From: Ctena decussata
Lineage: Eukaryota > Mollusca > Bivalvia > Lucinida > Lucinidae
DNA length: 64,000 bases
Direction: 5' to 3'
Assembly (NCBI GenBank): GCA_963989385.1
Contig: OZ022500.1
Location: 112,137,842 to 112,201,841, forward strand
Below are positions 55,089 through 64,000 of this stretch, in pieces (the stretch's first letter is position 1; every line of letters begins with the position of its first letter). Both the position numbers and the translations under genes were made by a program. Below the pieces are notes generated by a model, which saw only the letters and a list, made by a program, of their open reading frames with translations, did no database searches and was not told where the DNA came from.

Positions 55089-56094
55089 TTAAAGCTTGGT
55101 GTGACCATCAGAAATTTTATCATATACTGCTGTGTAATAATGACCAGTATTATTCTCATCTAAATCGTCAGTAATATTTAATTTTACACCCTCTGCACTG
55201 TCTATACTGCCTTTCGGTTTTCGATAATTTCCCAAGGTAATATCTCCAGGTCTACTTTGATTTGGCTTGAAACTTCCTAAGCTAATCTCTCTGGGTCGAC
55301 TATTATCTGACTTGAAACCACTGTCGTCTGTATCTGTCTTGTTTATCTGACTCAAATTTGGCACTGGAGCCTGCTCCAATGGCACATCCAAATCTGATTG
55401 GCTATCCTCTAAAATAACATTTTCTGATTGGCTAAATTTTGAATATCCTACATCTGACTGGATATCAGATTTATAGCTGGCTCTCTGCGATGATGTGTCT
55501 GATGGCTGGAAACTGCTGACTCGTGGAGACTCATACCCATCAAAATATACTGAGACTGTTTCTGATTCAGGTTTGGGCGAATCAACATCTGAATCTATGG
55601 CTCTATCAGCCTCTACTTTAGAATCTTCTGATTCCAGTTTTTCAGTACCACAGTTGTCTGACATGACTGACTTTGACTCTGTTTCACTGTCTACTTCAAC
55701 CACGTCCTCAGCTTCACTGAGGCCCTCTGGTGTCTCTGTTTCACTAGGTTTATATCTGTAGTCACTCATATGTCTATAGTATGTAGGATCAGGTTGTTTA
55801 AAATGATCTTCCTCTCCTTCAACAAGAAAGTGTCTATCTCTTTCCATCTTTTCTATGAGAACCTTTATTTCCTCGCTTGTTGCATAAGCTAAATCATGAG
55901 GTTTTGCCCTGTTTACATTAATACCTGGTTCCCTACCCCAAGGCTGGTGATATATTCGTGGTCCGTCAGGAGAAGTGGGTGACTTTTCATCATCAGGGGT
56001 GATACTCTCATAGTAATTCACTTGATGAATAGCCTCATCAGTATAGGGAAAACTTTTTCCATTCACATCAGGTGCTCTCTTCCGAGATTTTTTC
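55089..56094 (-). CDS. type I membrane protein, terminal exon: 334-residue cytoplasmic tail
   Basis: Minus-strand terminal exon from acceptor ttttttcag (just above 56094) to stop TAA at 55089-55091. It starts with one base that completes a Lys codon from the transmembrane exon, then KKSRKRAPDVNGK. There is no start codon; the first Met-like codon at 56066 is GTG and irrelevant. The tail is highly hydrophilic, rich in Ser, Asp, Glu and Pro, presumably disordered. Visible short motifs: NYYESI, DPTYYRHMSDYRY, FDGYESP and YYTAVYDKI (possible Tyr phosphorylation sites), a pair of related boxes SRPREISLGSF and SRPGDITLGNY, and a C-terminal HTKL that fits a class I PDZ ligand (T-X-L). I do not recognise the family. 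An adhesion receptor or Ig/FNIII-type receptor is plausible from exon phases only; the L1-family FIGQY motif is absent. Confidence 0.9.
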
Positions 56095-56871
56095 CTGAAA
56101 AAATGTTTAGAAAGGATATAAAGCTACAGATCCTTTAATGAGTTGTTTCATGAGTTGGGATATTTTTTTTTATATTTCTCCATAAATATGTACATAACAC
56201 ATTTGTCATATTAACTGCCCACATCCTCTAACTACAGCAAGGAAGTAGAGGCCTTAACACGACAACATTATCAGAGCTCTAGATAAGAGGGAGTATTTGG
56301 TGATAATTAGGGATAATTTTTGTTAATTCTGCATAAAAACATACATTGTGACCCCTCATCTGAACTGTCTCGTCGAGACGGTTCAGATGAGGGGTCACAA
56401 TGTATGGTTTCAGTAAGAAATAAGAAAAATTATCCCTCAATTATTATCAAATACCCATCTTATCTAGAGCTCTGCATTATATAACTTACAGTCTGTGATC
56501 TTGACTGTTAAAAAGCAGCAGTCAGTTGATTTCAATCGAAAAACATTAACTCTTTATTACTACTTATCAGTTTTAAACAACCTCCTCCAAATAAAGGTCT
56601 AAGATAAATAAATGAATGAATGACACAGTTTTTAGCACAGACCTTGGATATTTTGAAAATTTCTAAGTCTATGGCCTTGATCCTAGTACCTCCCAGGGAC
56701 CAAGAATTGTCTTCTTACTCCTAAATGCTTTTATCATGATGCTTTTATTACATCATGCAAATTTTAGATTTGTAAGCCAGGCAGTTTACAACCATTTGCA
56801 TGAACAAAACTTCTCTGAAAATTTCCTATTTTCTGGATCACACATAAGGCTATGACCACTACCATACTTAC
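56095..56871 (-). other. intron of the membrane-protein gene
   Basis: 777 bp, phase 2, GTAAGT to TTCAG. Contains one Fam3 MITE (56274-56475). Confidence 0.85.
56274..56475. mobile_element. Fam3 MITE, well preserved
   Basis: 'agagctctagataagaggg' to 'catcttatctagagctct'; central stem 'cccctcatctgaactgtctc'/'gagacggttcagatgagggg'. Confidence 0.92.
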
Positions 56872-56959
56872 TTTTTTCTCAGTATAAAACAGACAAGCAC
56901 CAGCAGAAGAATCAGCACCACAACACCAGCTATAATCCCACCAATGATAGCCCAAATTG
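56872..56959 (-). CDS. type I membrane protein, transmembrane exon
   Basis: An 88-nt exon, minus strand, with acceptor tttttacag and donor AA|GTAAGTATG. In the frame set by its neighbours it reads IWAIIGGIIAGVVVLILL, LVLVCFILRK: about 24 hydrophobic residues with a GG..AG small-residue patch, then a basic stop-transfer run completed by the next exon (KKKKSRKR). It begins phase 1 and ends phase 2; the next exon starts with the one base needed. A longer ORF in another frame covers the same bases (YHWWDYSWCC...) but is not the coding frame. The topology follows from the basic cytoplasmic side. Confidence 0.85.
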
Positions 56960-57087
56960 CTGTAAAAATAATTTCCAATAGTCATTATACTGATCAAGAT
57001 ACGATGGTATTCTGAGGATCTTTGAATATATGTTGTGGCCTCTAATTAGAACCACACTGACAACATTGTTCGAACAAGGGGTAGAAA

Positions 57088-57325
57088 TGAGCCGCAACAT
57101 GACAAAACCAACAAAGTGGCATTGCGCCAAGTGAGACTCAGATCAACTTGGGCATCCCCCAGTCTGATCAGAGTCTTTGCTGTGCACTTAAAGGCTAGCT
57201 AAGGATCTAAGCTAGCTCCATGGGGAGAGCAAAGACTCTGATCAGACTGGGCGGATGCCATGGCTGATCTGTGTCATTGCTGGTCGCACATGCCACTTTG
57301 TTGTTTTTCTCATGTTGTGACTAAA
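57088..57325. mobile_element. Fam1 foldback MITE
   Basis: 'tgagccgcaacatgacaaaa' to 'gtttttctcatgttgtgact'. Confidence 0.85.
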
Positions 57326-57837
57326 ATAATGTTTAAAAAGAATGGTCATGAAAACCCCAAACTTGAAATACCTGAAGCTCAAAGAATGTTTCATCTCCTG
57401 TTATGAATATAGCATTTTCCTGTCCTTACAATATGTAAATGTTATACAATTATTGACCTTTGTTAAAGTGAATATGTAGTTTTACTGACCTTTAAACTAC
57501 ATATTGACCATCCCATAGCGGAGGTCAGTAAGTTAAGTTTGCAGATCATTAAAACCGCATATTCACTGAAATGAAGGTCAAGTACTATTATCTGAAAGTT
57601 CCAAGATAAATTGAGATATCATGGGAAGACATACGGTAGTTTCATTTTGCGTGTAATGCCATTAACATTGATAAAGTTACGTCACAAACTACATATGACG
57701 TCAGATTAAAGTTATAATGACTGACTGACCTATTAATATTGCAAAATTTTAACAGGCAAGTGATGTTGATTCAGCCAATGAAACTGTGTAACAGTTGATA
57801 TTAACACGTCAGATATAACATCACACTTGAGCCACGA

Positions 57838-58067
57838 CATGACAAAACCAACAAAGTGGCATGTGCGCCCAGTGAAGACTCAGATTAGCCTGGGCATCCA
57901 CCCAGTCTGATCACAGTCTTGGCTGTTTGCATGGAGCTAGCTTAGCTATCCTTTAAGTGCACAGTGAATACTTTGATCAGAATGGGCAACTGCCCAGGCT
58001 GATTTGTCTTCAATGGGCGCACATGCCACTTTGTTAGTTTTTTCATGTCTCGGCTTATTTGTCTGGA
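57838..58067. mobile_element. Fam1 foldback MITE
   Basis: 'tgagccacgacatgacaaaa' to 'gttttttcatgtctcggctt'. Confidence 0.85.
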
Positions 58068-58073
58068 ATCTGA

Positions 58074-58222
58074 TAGAGAATACCATGTTAGTGTCTTTTG
58101 ATATCAAGTTTATCAGGCGAGACCAGAAACAGCATAGGTATGGCGAGGCTTGCCGAGCCAGTCCGATGTGTTTCTGGTCGAGCCTGATAAACTTGATAAG
58201 AAAAGACACTTACATGGTTTTC
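58074..58222. repeat. ~150-bp hairpin with gaggcttgccgag loop
   Basis: 'accatgttagtgtcttttg' ... 'aagaaaagacacttacatggt' and inner 'tcaagtttatcaggc' / 'gcctgataaacttga'. The loop shares 'cgaggcttgccgag' with the hairpin at 40576. Confidence 0.82.
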
Positions 58223-58640
58223 TATTTACCTTACATCATAAGAAGATTTTAAGGCGTAAAGAGAGTAAAACCATTGAAAAGCAAACACAGTTTAGTTAGA
58301 ACTTGCTGACATTGCGTTTGCATTATGACATAAGTCGGTGATGTCATTTAACCAATCGAGTGTTGTTATCAGGGCAAACGTTGGTATATAGTCAAGCTTC
58401 TTCAGAGACCGCCTCTAAATGCATCGCCTGATAGCATTAAGACTGCCCAGATCTACACTGACATGATATCACATCATGTTATCATACCCCTGTTATCAGG
58501 TGAGTTTTGCAGCAGATGCATGATAAATATTTAAGCCATTATGCATTCTGTACTTTTTCAACCAGCCTGCTCATCCAGACAGATCAGTTTTTGCTTTTCA
58601 CTATAGGGACTCCCCAGGATCTACCCTAGTGTGTTTCAGT

Positions 58641-58712
58641 ATTGGGACAACTAAAGCCATTGATAACCCATTTGTCCCAAATGGAAAATGAATGGTTTTA
58701 GGTATCCCAATA
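58641..58712. mobile_element. Fam5 mini-hairpin
   Basis: 'attgggacaactaaagcc' ... 'ggttttaggtatcccaat'. Confidence 0.82.
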
Positions 58713-58889
58713 TTAAAGCACAGTAGGGTATAGATTGTTCAAGTGAAAAGGGAAGACTAATCAGACTGCACAGGTAAGTTCGCTGATCACAGTATTCCCT
58801 GTTTGCATATGTAGCTTTTCTATGTTTAGATACTGGCAGGTAATTTAAGAAAGGTAACCTGCAGCACCAAATCATGAGCATAAAGATAT

Positions 58890-59100
58890 TAAGGTAAATA
58901 GGTACACTTTCAGAGGAAGCAACTCTACCATTTTCCTTTTTGCCTCCCTTCTCAACGGGGTCAATTCCTCAAGGAGAAAGAATTGCAGCATATTCTTTTT
59001 TTTTATGTAGACCCCATTTTGGACAGACCTTATCATCCTGGAAAGCAAACTGAAGTCACTAAAGTTGGCTCCCTTTGCAGAAAAACATGGAGATGTACAG
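58890..59100. mobile_element. Fam6 element
   Basis: 'ggaagcaactctaccatttt', 'ggggtcaattcctcaaggag', 'cactaaagttggctcccttt', 'gcagaaaaacatggagatg'. Confidence 0.75.
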
Positions 59101-59107
59101 AGGTCAC

Positions 59108-59281
59108 CGAGCTCTAGATAAGAGGGGTATTTGATGATAATTGAGGGATTATTTTCTTTATTTCTCATTGAAACCATATGTTGTGACAGTTAAGATGAGG
59201 GGTTACAACATATGTTCTTATCCAGAATTAACAAAAATTATCCTTAATTATCACCAAATACTCCCTCTTATCTAGAAGATC
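59108..59281. mobile_element. Fam3 MITE
   Basis: 'cgagctctagataagagggg' to 'ccctcttatctagaag'; the left half of its central stem is deleted. Confidence 0.85.
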
Positions 59282-59736
59282 TTACACAAGTGGTCATTTC
59301 ATATGGAATTTATGAAACGAGCCTTCGGCAAGTTTCATAAATTTCGTATGAAGCTTTATGAAATATCATATGAAGCTTTAAAACGGGATTTTAACGCCTT
59401 CAAACTGAACATTATTTCAATAAGAAAACACATATGAAATATCATATGAAGCTTTAAAATGGGATTTTAAGGCCTTCAAACTGAACATTGTTTCAATAAG
59501 AAAACACAGTGATGACATGGATGTTGTCAATGATGTTACGTTTACACGCCAAAGTGATATTAGACGTGTGGTCATATGATTTTTAATACACAACGTTATC
59601 CACTGAATAACAGCAACGTATTATGATAAATCATATTTTAACATTATTACTGACAGATTCGCAGTCCCATCAAACTCAAGCAGTCAATTTCATAGCATGG
59701 GAATCAATTTGAACCAAATTACATTATGAGTATTAC

Positions 59737-59817
59737 CTGGGTTATCTTTCTTGTTTTCAATTTCAATGTCGATTTCATTCTGGCCTGGCTTGGTCTCTGG
59801 ATCTATGACTATTATTG
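59737..59817 (-). CDS. type I membrane protein, juxtamembrane stalk exon
   Basis: An 81-nt exon on the minus strand between a clear acceptor (tttatttccacag) and donor (CAG|GTAATA). It encodes IIVIDPETKPGQNEIDIEIE followed by NKKDNP, an acidic, hydrophilic stretch that fits the stalk just outside a membrane span. Both ends are phase 1, the usual phase of exons bounding extracellular Ig/FNIII/EGF modules (known pattern; inference here). The trailing single base joins to the next exon to give Ala. The ectodomain exons lie further right and were not recognised up to 64000. Confidence 0.72.
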
Positions 59818-60030
59818 CTGTGGAAATAAATATTGTACAGTTTTTATTCCTGTATGAGATGGGGACTTTTATCACTCTGCTTTGACCCCTAATATTTAAA
59901 TCTAATTCTATCTTTTAAACCTGTCTTGTGTAAATTCGCTGTAAGTTGGGTTATACCCCTCCAAAACAATCCAAATATTTTTTTATCTTTATGCTATTTC
60001 ACTGAAACAAAAAACCAAGACAGGTGTAGT
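59818..60030 (-). other. intron 5' of the stalk exon; I-element fragment
   Basis: 'cccctccaaaacaatcc' near 59956 is a fragment of I. Nothing else is seen. Confidence 0.45.
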
Positions 60031-60212
60031 AATGAAAAGGCTCAAGCTAAGTTGGAGTTTTGACAATTTCTCTATTTCTTAAGAAAACATGTTGTGACCC
60101 CTCATTAGAACCCTCTTGCTGAGTCAGCTCTAAACAGGGGTCACAACAAATTTCTGTTGAAAATGAACTAAGATTATTATCAATTCTTTTCCCCCTAACT
60201 AGTGCTCTGGGA
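60031..60212. mobile_element. Fam3 MITE, degenerate
   Basis: 'tgttgtgacccctcattaga' and 'gctctaaacaggggtcac' keep the centre; ends are diverged. Confidence 0.7.
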
Positions 60213-60219
60213 TGGCTAA

Positions 60220-60430
60220 TACAGTCAACTCTCAATATCTCAAATTCAAAGTTCATCCCAAACTACTGATATCTTGAAGTAAATTTTCTGGTCCCAGAAA
60301 ATTTACTTTGAGATATCAGTAGTTTGAGATAAAAAGAGTTGAAACATAAAGATGTGTCCAAACTATATTCTGTGATATACGCCAGTACTTTGAGATATCA
60401 GTGTTTGAGATATCGAGAGTTGACTGTACT
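60220..60430. mobile_element. J element (pogo-like MITE)
   Basis: 'tacagtcaactctcaatatc' to 'gatatcgagagttgactgta', nearly perfect ends with TA tips; centre 'ttttctggtcccagaaaa'. Confidence 0.88.
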
Positions 60431-61020
60431 ACCGTTATCTTTCCACACCCGAAAACAATAATCTTAACCCTTGTCGTGCTGAATATTTAATTCAGGTGAC
60501 CCTAAAATGGGGGTACCCCTATCTCAAAAGCCATTGCTTCCACAAACTCTAATCGATTTGGTTGATATTTTGCCCCCTTGCCAGCCAGATGTGTGGCCAC
60601 CATTCCAAGAAGTCACAACAGTCATGTGATCTCAATATTTAGTGGTCAATATATTAGTGTTTAGTGTATGCTTTGTAGGCAGAAACTGTTTGCTTGTCTG
60701 AGTGCCGGTGTTCTCGCTGAACAGTGATCAAGAGAAAGAATTTAGATGGATGAAGTCTCGTTTCGAGAAAATTGGGATCAACCGAGTAAGGGTGTCCTTT
60801 CAAATCTGATAATTAAAAAAAATCGAAAGATTTTGACGTATTTTTGGTGTTTACAAATCTGTGGGTAAAATCTTGCTCTATAAGAAAGCTGATTCCCTCC
60901 TTCATAGGGCAACCGCAATTGGCGTTCATATCAAAAACTGAAAGAGGAAAAAATTCCGAACTTGGAAAATGCATCAGTACAAGAATTACCATTTCTAAGT
61001 ATTTGGACAGATATGTTTGA
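60431..61020. other. no supported feature
   Basis: A possible minus-strand acceptor (ttttttcctctttcag near 60945) opens a short frame, but no donor or family supports an exon. Confidence 0.35.
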
Positions 61021-61078
61021 GCAAACAATGCAGATCCAGATCAGACTGCAAAGAGCAGTCTGATCAGGGTTTAGCCAT
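61021..61078. mobile_element. Fam7 hairpin
   Basis: 'gatccagatcagactgc' / 'gcagtctgatcagggt'. A Fam5 fragment ('ttattttcggtgtcccaat') follows at 61151-61170. Confidence 0.82.
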
Positions 61079-61317
61079 TCTCTCTACATCTTTTTGATGC
61101 ATTCCTGCATTGCAGAGTTACACGTGTTTCATTTAAAGATGAGTCCCGTAATTATTTTCGGTGTCCCAATTTTTAGAATTGTTTTAGGTACACAAACAGA
61201 AAAAGTGAAGCTGCTGTTTGTACCTGTGACCTTCAGAAACACGTGAAGTCCATAATTTTGACAAAGCAGTCACTTCTATTTTGAAAAAAATCTAGAATTG
61301 TTTTTCTACGAAAAAAC

Positions 61318-62680
61318 AGAATGTCTCCCCCCTTTTTGATGTCAAAAGGATCAGTCATTAAGACGCAAAGGGAAAAACAATATGTTTCCCTACCCTGAAG
61401 CAGGGATTCATAATAAGTAAAAAGTATAAATGCAAGAGTTATAGTTGTTATGCTCTGCATGTCATGTAATGTTGACTGATATTCATATTTAGTTTTTGTC
61501 AAAAAATATAAATGCAAGAGTTACAGTGCTCTGCACGTTGTCTATTTATATGTTGACTGATATTTGTATGAAGTTTCATGAATATAGCTTAAACAGTTTT
61601 CACGTTACAGAGCTTAGACGATTGAGACACGATTTTGTGAATGACAAAGTTCCAAGGGAAATAACTCAAATAGTATAAATGCTGTGCTCTGCAGGTTGTC
61701 TAGTGTTGACTGACATTTGTATGAAGTTTCGTGAATATAGCTTGTCCGGTTTTCAAGTAATAAAGCGATTGAGACACAATTTTGTGACTGACAAAGGTCC
61801 AAGGGAAATAACTCAAGAAGTATAAATGCAAGAGTTATGGTTCTTGCACTATGCAATTCTTCTAATGTTGATTGATATTTGTATGAAGTTTCGTGAATAT
61901 AGCTTGAATGGTTTTCAAGTTATAGAGCAGACACGACTGAGACACGATTTTCTGACTGACAAAGTTCTAAGGGAAATAGCTCAAATAGTATAAATGCTAA
62001 AGTTATGGTTCTTGCATTTTGCATGTCGTCTGATGTTGATTGATATTTGTATGAACTTTCATGAATATAGCTTGAATGGTTTTAAAGTTATAGACGGACT
62101 CGACTGAGACGCAATTTTGTGATGGACAAAGTTCCAAGGGAAATAACTCAAAAAGTATAAACGCCAGAGTGCATTCTGCACGTCGTCTGATGTTGATTGA
62201 TATTTGTATGAACTTTCATGAATATAGCTTGAATGGTTTTAAAGTTATAGACGGACTCGACTGAGACGCAATTTTGTGATGGACAAAGTTCCAAGGGAAA
62301 TAACTCAAAAAGTATAAATGCCAGAGTTACCATTTGTGCACTCTGCATATCGCCTCATGTTGATTGATATTTGTATGAAGTTTCGTGAATAAAGCTTGAG
62401 CAGTTTTCAAGTTATAGAGCGGACACAATTGAAACATAATTTTGTGATGGACTAAGTTCCAAGGGAAATAATTCAAAAAGTATAAATGCCAGAGTTACCA
62501 TTCTTGAACTCTGCACGTCGTCTCATGTTGATTGATATTTATCTGAAGTTTCGCGAATATAGCTTGAGCGGTTTTCAAGTTATAGAACGGACACAATTTG
62601 TGACAGACAGACGGACGGACCGACGGACAGACGCCCGGGGAAAAACAATATGTCTCCCAACCCTAAAGGGGGGAGACATA
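61318..62680 (-). mobile_element. pearl-like element E, 1.36 kb, minus orientation
   Basis: On the minus strand: head hairpin 'tatgtctcccccc' ... 'gggagacatattg' (62651-62680), 'cgtctgtccgtcggtccgtc' simple repeat, then seven to eight monomers of about 154-171 bp. 'gttgattgatatttgtatga' (+ strand) recurs at about 61552, 61706, 61866, 62032, 62186, 62357 and 62526. Each also has 'ccaagggaaataactcaaa'. The far end near 61321-61410 has a second 'ggaaaaacaatatgt' and 'tgtctcccccc'. Confidence 0.85.
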
Positions 62681-62814
62681 AAAATGACCACATATCACTT
62701 GTGTAGACAAATTTCTAAAAATTAGACACCTAGAATACTTACCATAACTGTCCTAAAATGTAACTGTTTTGTTTTACAATGCAGTAACGCTTCAAAAATA
62801 TTCAAATGAACTGT

Positions 62815-62990
62815 AAACAGTGTGGGCCCTGATCAGACTGTTCCTATGGAAGCACCGTAATGTGTGTATATATTGGAACACCTAAAAATGATGAATTTTC
62901 CATTGGGGACAAATGGAAAATTTATTATTTTAGGTGTCCCAATACTTAAGTATATTAGGGTAGTCTGATCCAGTCTGCACTCTTTGTTCT
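62815..62990. mobile_element. Fam7 hairpin split by Fam5
   Basis: 'gtgtgggccctgatcagact' ... 'gtctgatccagtctgcac' with the Fam5 palindrome at 62872-62945 between the arms. Confidence 0.78.
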
Positions 62991-63249
62991 GATCTATCTG
63001 TCCAAATACTTAGAATTTTTACTGTAATAGTCAATACTTTCAGAGTTTGACTTTCTAATTCTTTTTCTGTATTGATTTTGGGTGCAGAAAATAATTTGCA
63101 GCACTGACATATGGCTGATATAGTGTTAAAAACAAGTTCAACAAGCATAATAGAAAGATCTCAATCATGCCGATTTTTAAAAACAAGGAAATCCACTTTT
63201 CACAAAACACAATATCAAAATAAGTTCTCTACCATAGGTCAGCAGACTC
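62991..63249. other. no feature recognised
   Basis: Unclassified. Confidence 0.35.
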
Positions 63250-63358
63250 ACCAGCAGGCACATGATGTCTAAATGACATCGTAATGATGTAGATGAGATA
63301 TCATTATGTTGCATTGATGTCGGTATGGCATCGTTTCAGGTTCATGTGCCCGCTGGGT
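63250..63358. mobile_element. L element
   Basis: 'accagcaggcacatgatgtc' to 'ggttcatgtgcccgctgggt'. Confidence 0.85.
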
Positions 63359-63369
63359 CTAACCATGAA

Positions 63370-63850
63370 GGTGAATGAGTATGATTTCAAGTGCAGCGAC
63401 TCTGTCATTTTTAATTTTGCATCCCTTGTCAATGGGAGTCAGTTCTAAAGGGAAAGAATTTGGTCCCTTACGAGTAAATTCTTTCTTTACAAGTAGACCC
63501 AATTTCAGAAAGGCTTCTTAATCCAGGGAAGTCAGAGGTCCTGGGTTCGAATCCCGGTCTGGCCACATAGTTTCGTTTCTCCTTCCGCTGATTCAAGAAG
63601 GGCAGTTGTCAGTTACTGGCAAAAGTATGTGCACTTAGTACTGGTTAACCGCTTAGGAGGTCTAAGCCTGCCCAGGAATAGTGTGGTTAGGTTAACTGAC
63701 CGTCCCGACATGACCGTAGTTGTTTACCGTGGACGTTAAGCATTAAATCAAACAACCAACCAACCAATCTTAATCCAGGGAAGCAAACAGAAGTCAAAAT
63801 AGTTATCTCCCCTTTGAAAAAATAACAGAAAAGTATGGAGGTGAACTTGT
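63370..63850. mobile_element. Fam6 element split by SINE S3
   Basis: 'gaatgagtatgatttcaag', hairpin 'ttctaaagggaaagaattt' / 'aaattctttctttacaag', then the SINE, then 'gaagtcaaaatagttatctc' and 'aaaataacagaaaagtatgg'. Confidence 0.78.
63532..63767 (+). mobile_element. SINE S3, 5'-truncated, with 16-bp target duplication
   Basis: Flanked by tcttaatccagggaag at 63516-63531 and 63768-63783. It starts within the T-arm of the tRNA-like head ('tcagaggtcctgggttcg') and so lacks box A. The rest matches the copy at 49879-50147 throughout, ending '(caac)n'. Confidence 0.92.
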
Positions 63851-64000
63851 GCTTCTTGAAACATAGCAGCTGGTGGTGATAATAACATATAAGCAAAATT
63901 TTTATTACAGTTTGTACATAACTGCTATAGATTAAAGCCATCAATTTTCTGTAAACCTTTCAAAATGCACTGAACTTTCTTTTTCAACTTTCGGTATTTG
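63851..64000. other. no feature recognised
   Basis: Unclassified end of the window. Confidence 0.35.

Larger units (their letters stand above)
56960..59736 (-). other. intron of the membrane-protein gene, repeat-filled
   Basis: 2,777 bp, phase 1, GTAATA to TTACAG. Holds two Fam1 MITEs, a Fam3 fragment (57020-57085), Fam5, Fam6, Fam3, and hairpins at 57452-57590 ('gtgaatatgtagttttac' / 'ttaaaaccgcatattcac') and 59290-59370 ('aatttatgaaacgagcc' / 'ggcaagtttcataaatt'). Confidence 0.85.

Noticed and set aside
55495..55761. 88-codon + strand ORF opposite the receptor tail
   Set aside because: Antisense shadow of the Ser/Glu-rich cytoplasmic tail exon.
60813..61028. Possible further minus-strand exon with FDMNANCGCPMK
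   Set aside because: A fair acceptor exists (ttttttcctctttcag), but no convincing donor and no family. A cDNA would be needed.
61190..61265. Minus-strand stretch reading FLKVTGTNSSFTFSVCVP
   Set aside because: Looks like a beta-rich ectodomain piece, but a stop lies just upstream with no usable acceptor between.
23442..62680. CRISPR-like arrays (regular repeats in B, D, E, F)
   Set aside because: Units are 145-490 bp with no short-repeat/unique-spacer pattern, and the DNA is animal. They are tandem monomers of mobile elements.

Overview
This is animal nuclear DNA, AT-rich and intron-dominated, with coding sequence in only five short exons. There is no bacterial gene organisation. The repeat types point to a mollusc, most likely a bivalve: tRNA-headed SINEs, many palindromic MITEs, and pearl/Helitron-like elements that open with 'agctcaccagagccgaaggctcc' (written here in two parts: agctcaccaga + gccgaaggctcc) and carry ~145-175 bp tandem monomers. 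The species cannot be fixed from the sequence.

Left side (1-9.7 kb, + strand): the last two coding exons of a heterotrimeric G-protein alpha subunit of the G12/13 class (6083-6133 and 8677-9246). Its earlier exons must lie left of the window. Right side (55.1-59.8 kb, - strand): the last three visible exons of a single-pass type I membrane protein: an acidic stalk, a transmembrane exon, and a 334-residue Ser/Asp/Glu-rich cytoplasmic tail ending in a possible PDZ ligand. The codon phase carries correctly across both introns. Its extracellular exons lie to the right, beyond the window or unrecognised. The two genes converge on about 46 kb of repeats.

Middle (9.7-55 kb): a dense, deeply nested repeat landscape. 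I separate these families by eye. Fam1: TGAGCC..GGCTCA foldback MITE. Fam2: TTAA-ended, piggyBac-like MITE. Fam3: 'gctccagataag' MITE with a palindromic centre. Fam4: 'gggcccagttgttcaaa' MITE. Fam5: ~75 bp 'attgggacacctaaa' hairpin. Fam6/G: 'gcaaattctttcctttaag' element, sometimes inside a longer element with ends like 'attaatcctaataaacgcc'. Fam7: ~60 bp 'cagatcagactgctc' hairpin. I: 'ccaaaacaatcccaaaaatc' element. J: pogo-like 'tacagtcaactctcgatat'. L: 'cccagcaggcacatgacatc'. N: 'ggttataaaactt'. P: 'ggcatagtttaaa'. K and X: single larger TIR elements. Non-LTR retrotransposon debris (42.9-43.85 kb) and three SINE families are also present.

The most interesting content is a superfamily of tandem-repeat mobile elements (A, B, C, D, E, F and the older array H). 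Their ends differ, but most share one layout: terminal hairpin, then a gtccgtc/cgtcgtc simple repeat, then nucleosome-length tandem monomers. The monomers of B, C, D, E, F and H share a recognisable core box, and C, D and E (weakly) share a second box near 'gagttatnycccttt'. Element D is a trimeric higher-order repeat (490 bp) and C is dimeric (~330 bp). One locus (27220-31681) stacks four heads in front of a single tail. All boundaries of repeats are read by eye and are approximate to a few bases unless a target duplication fixes them.
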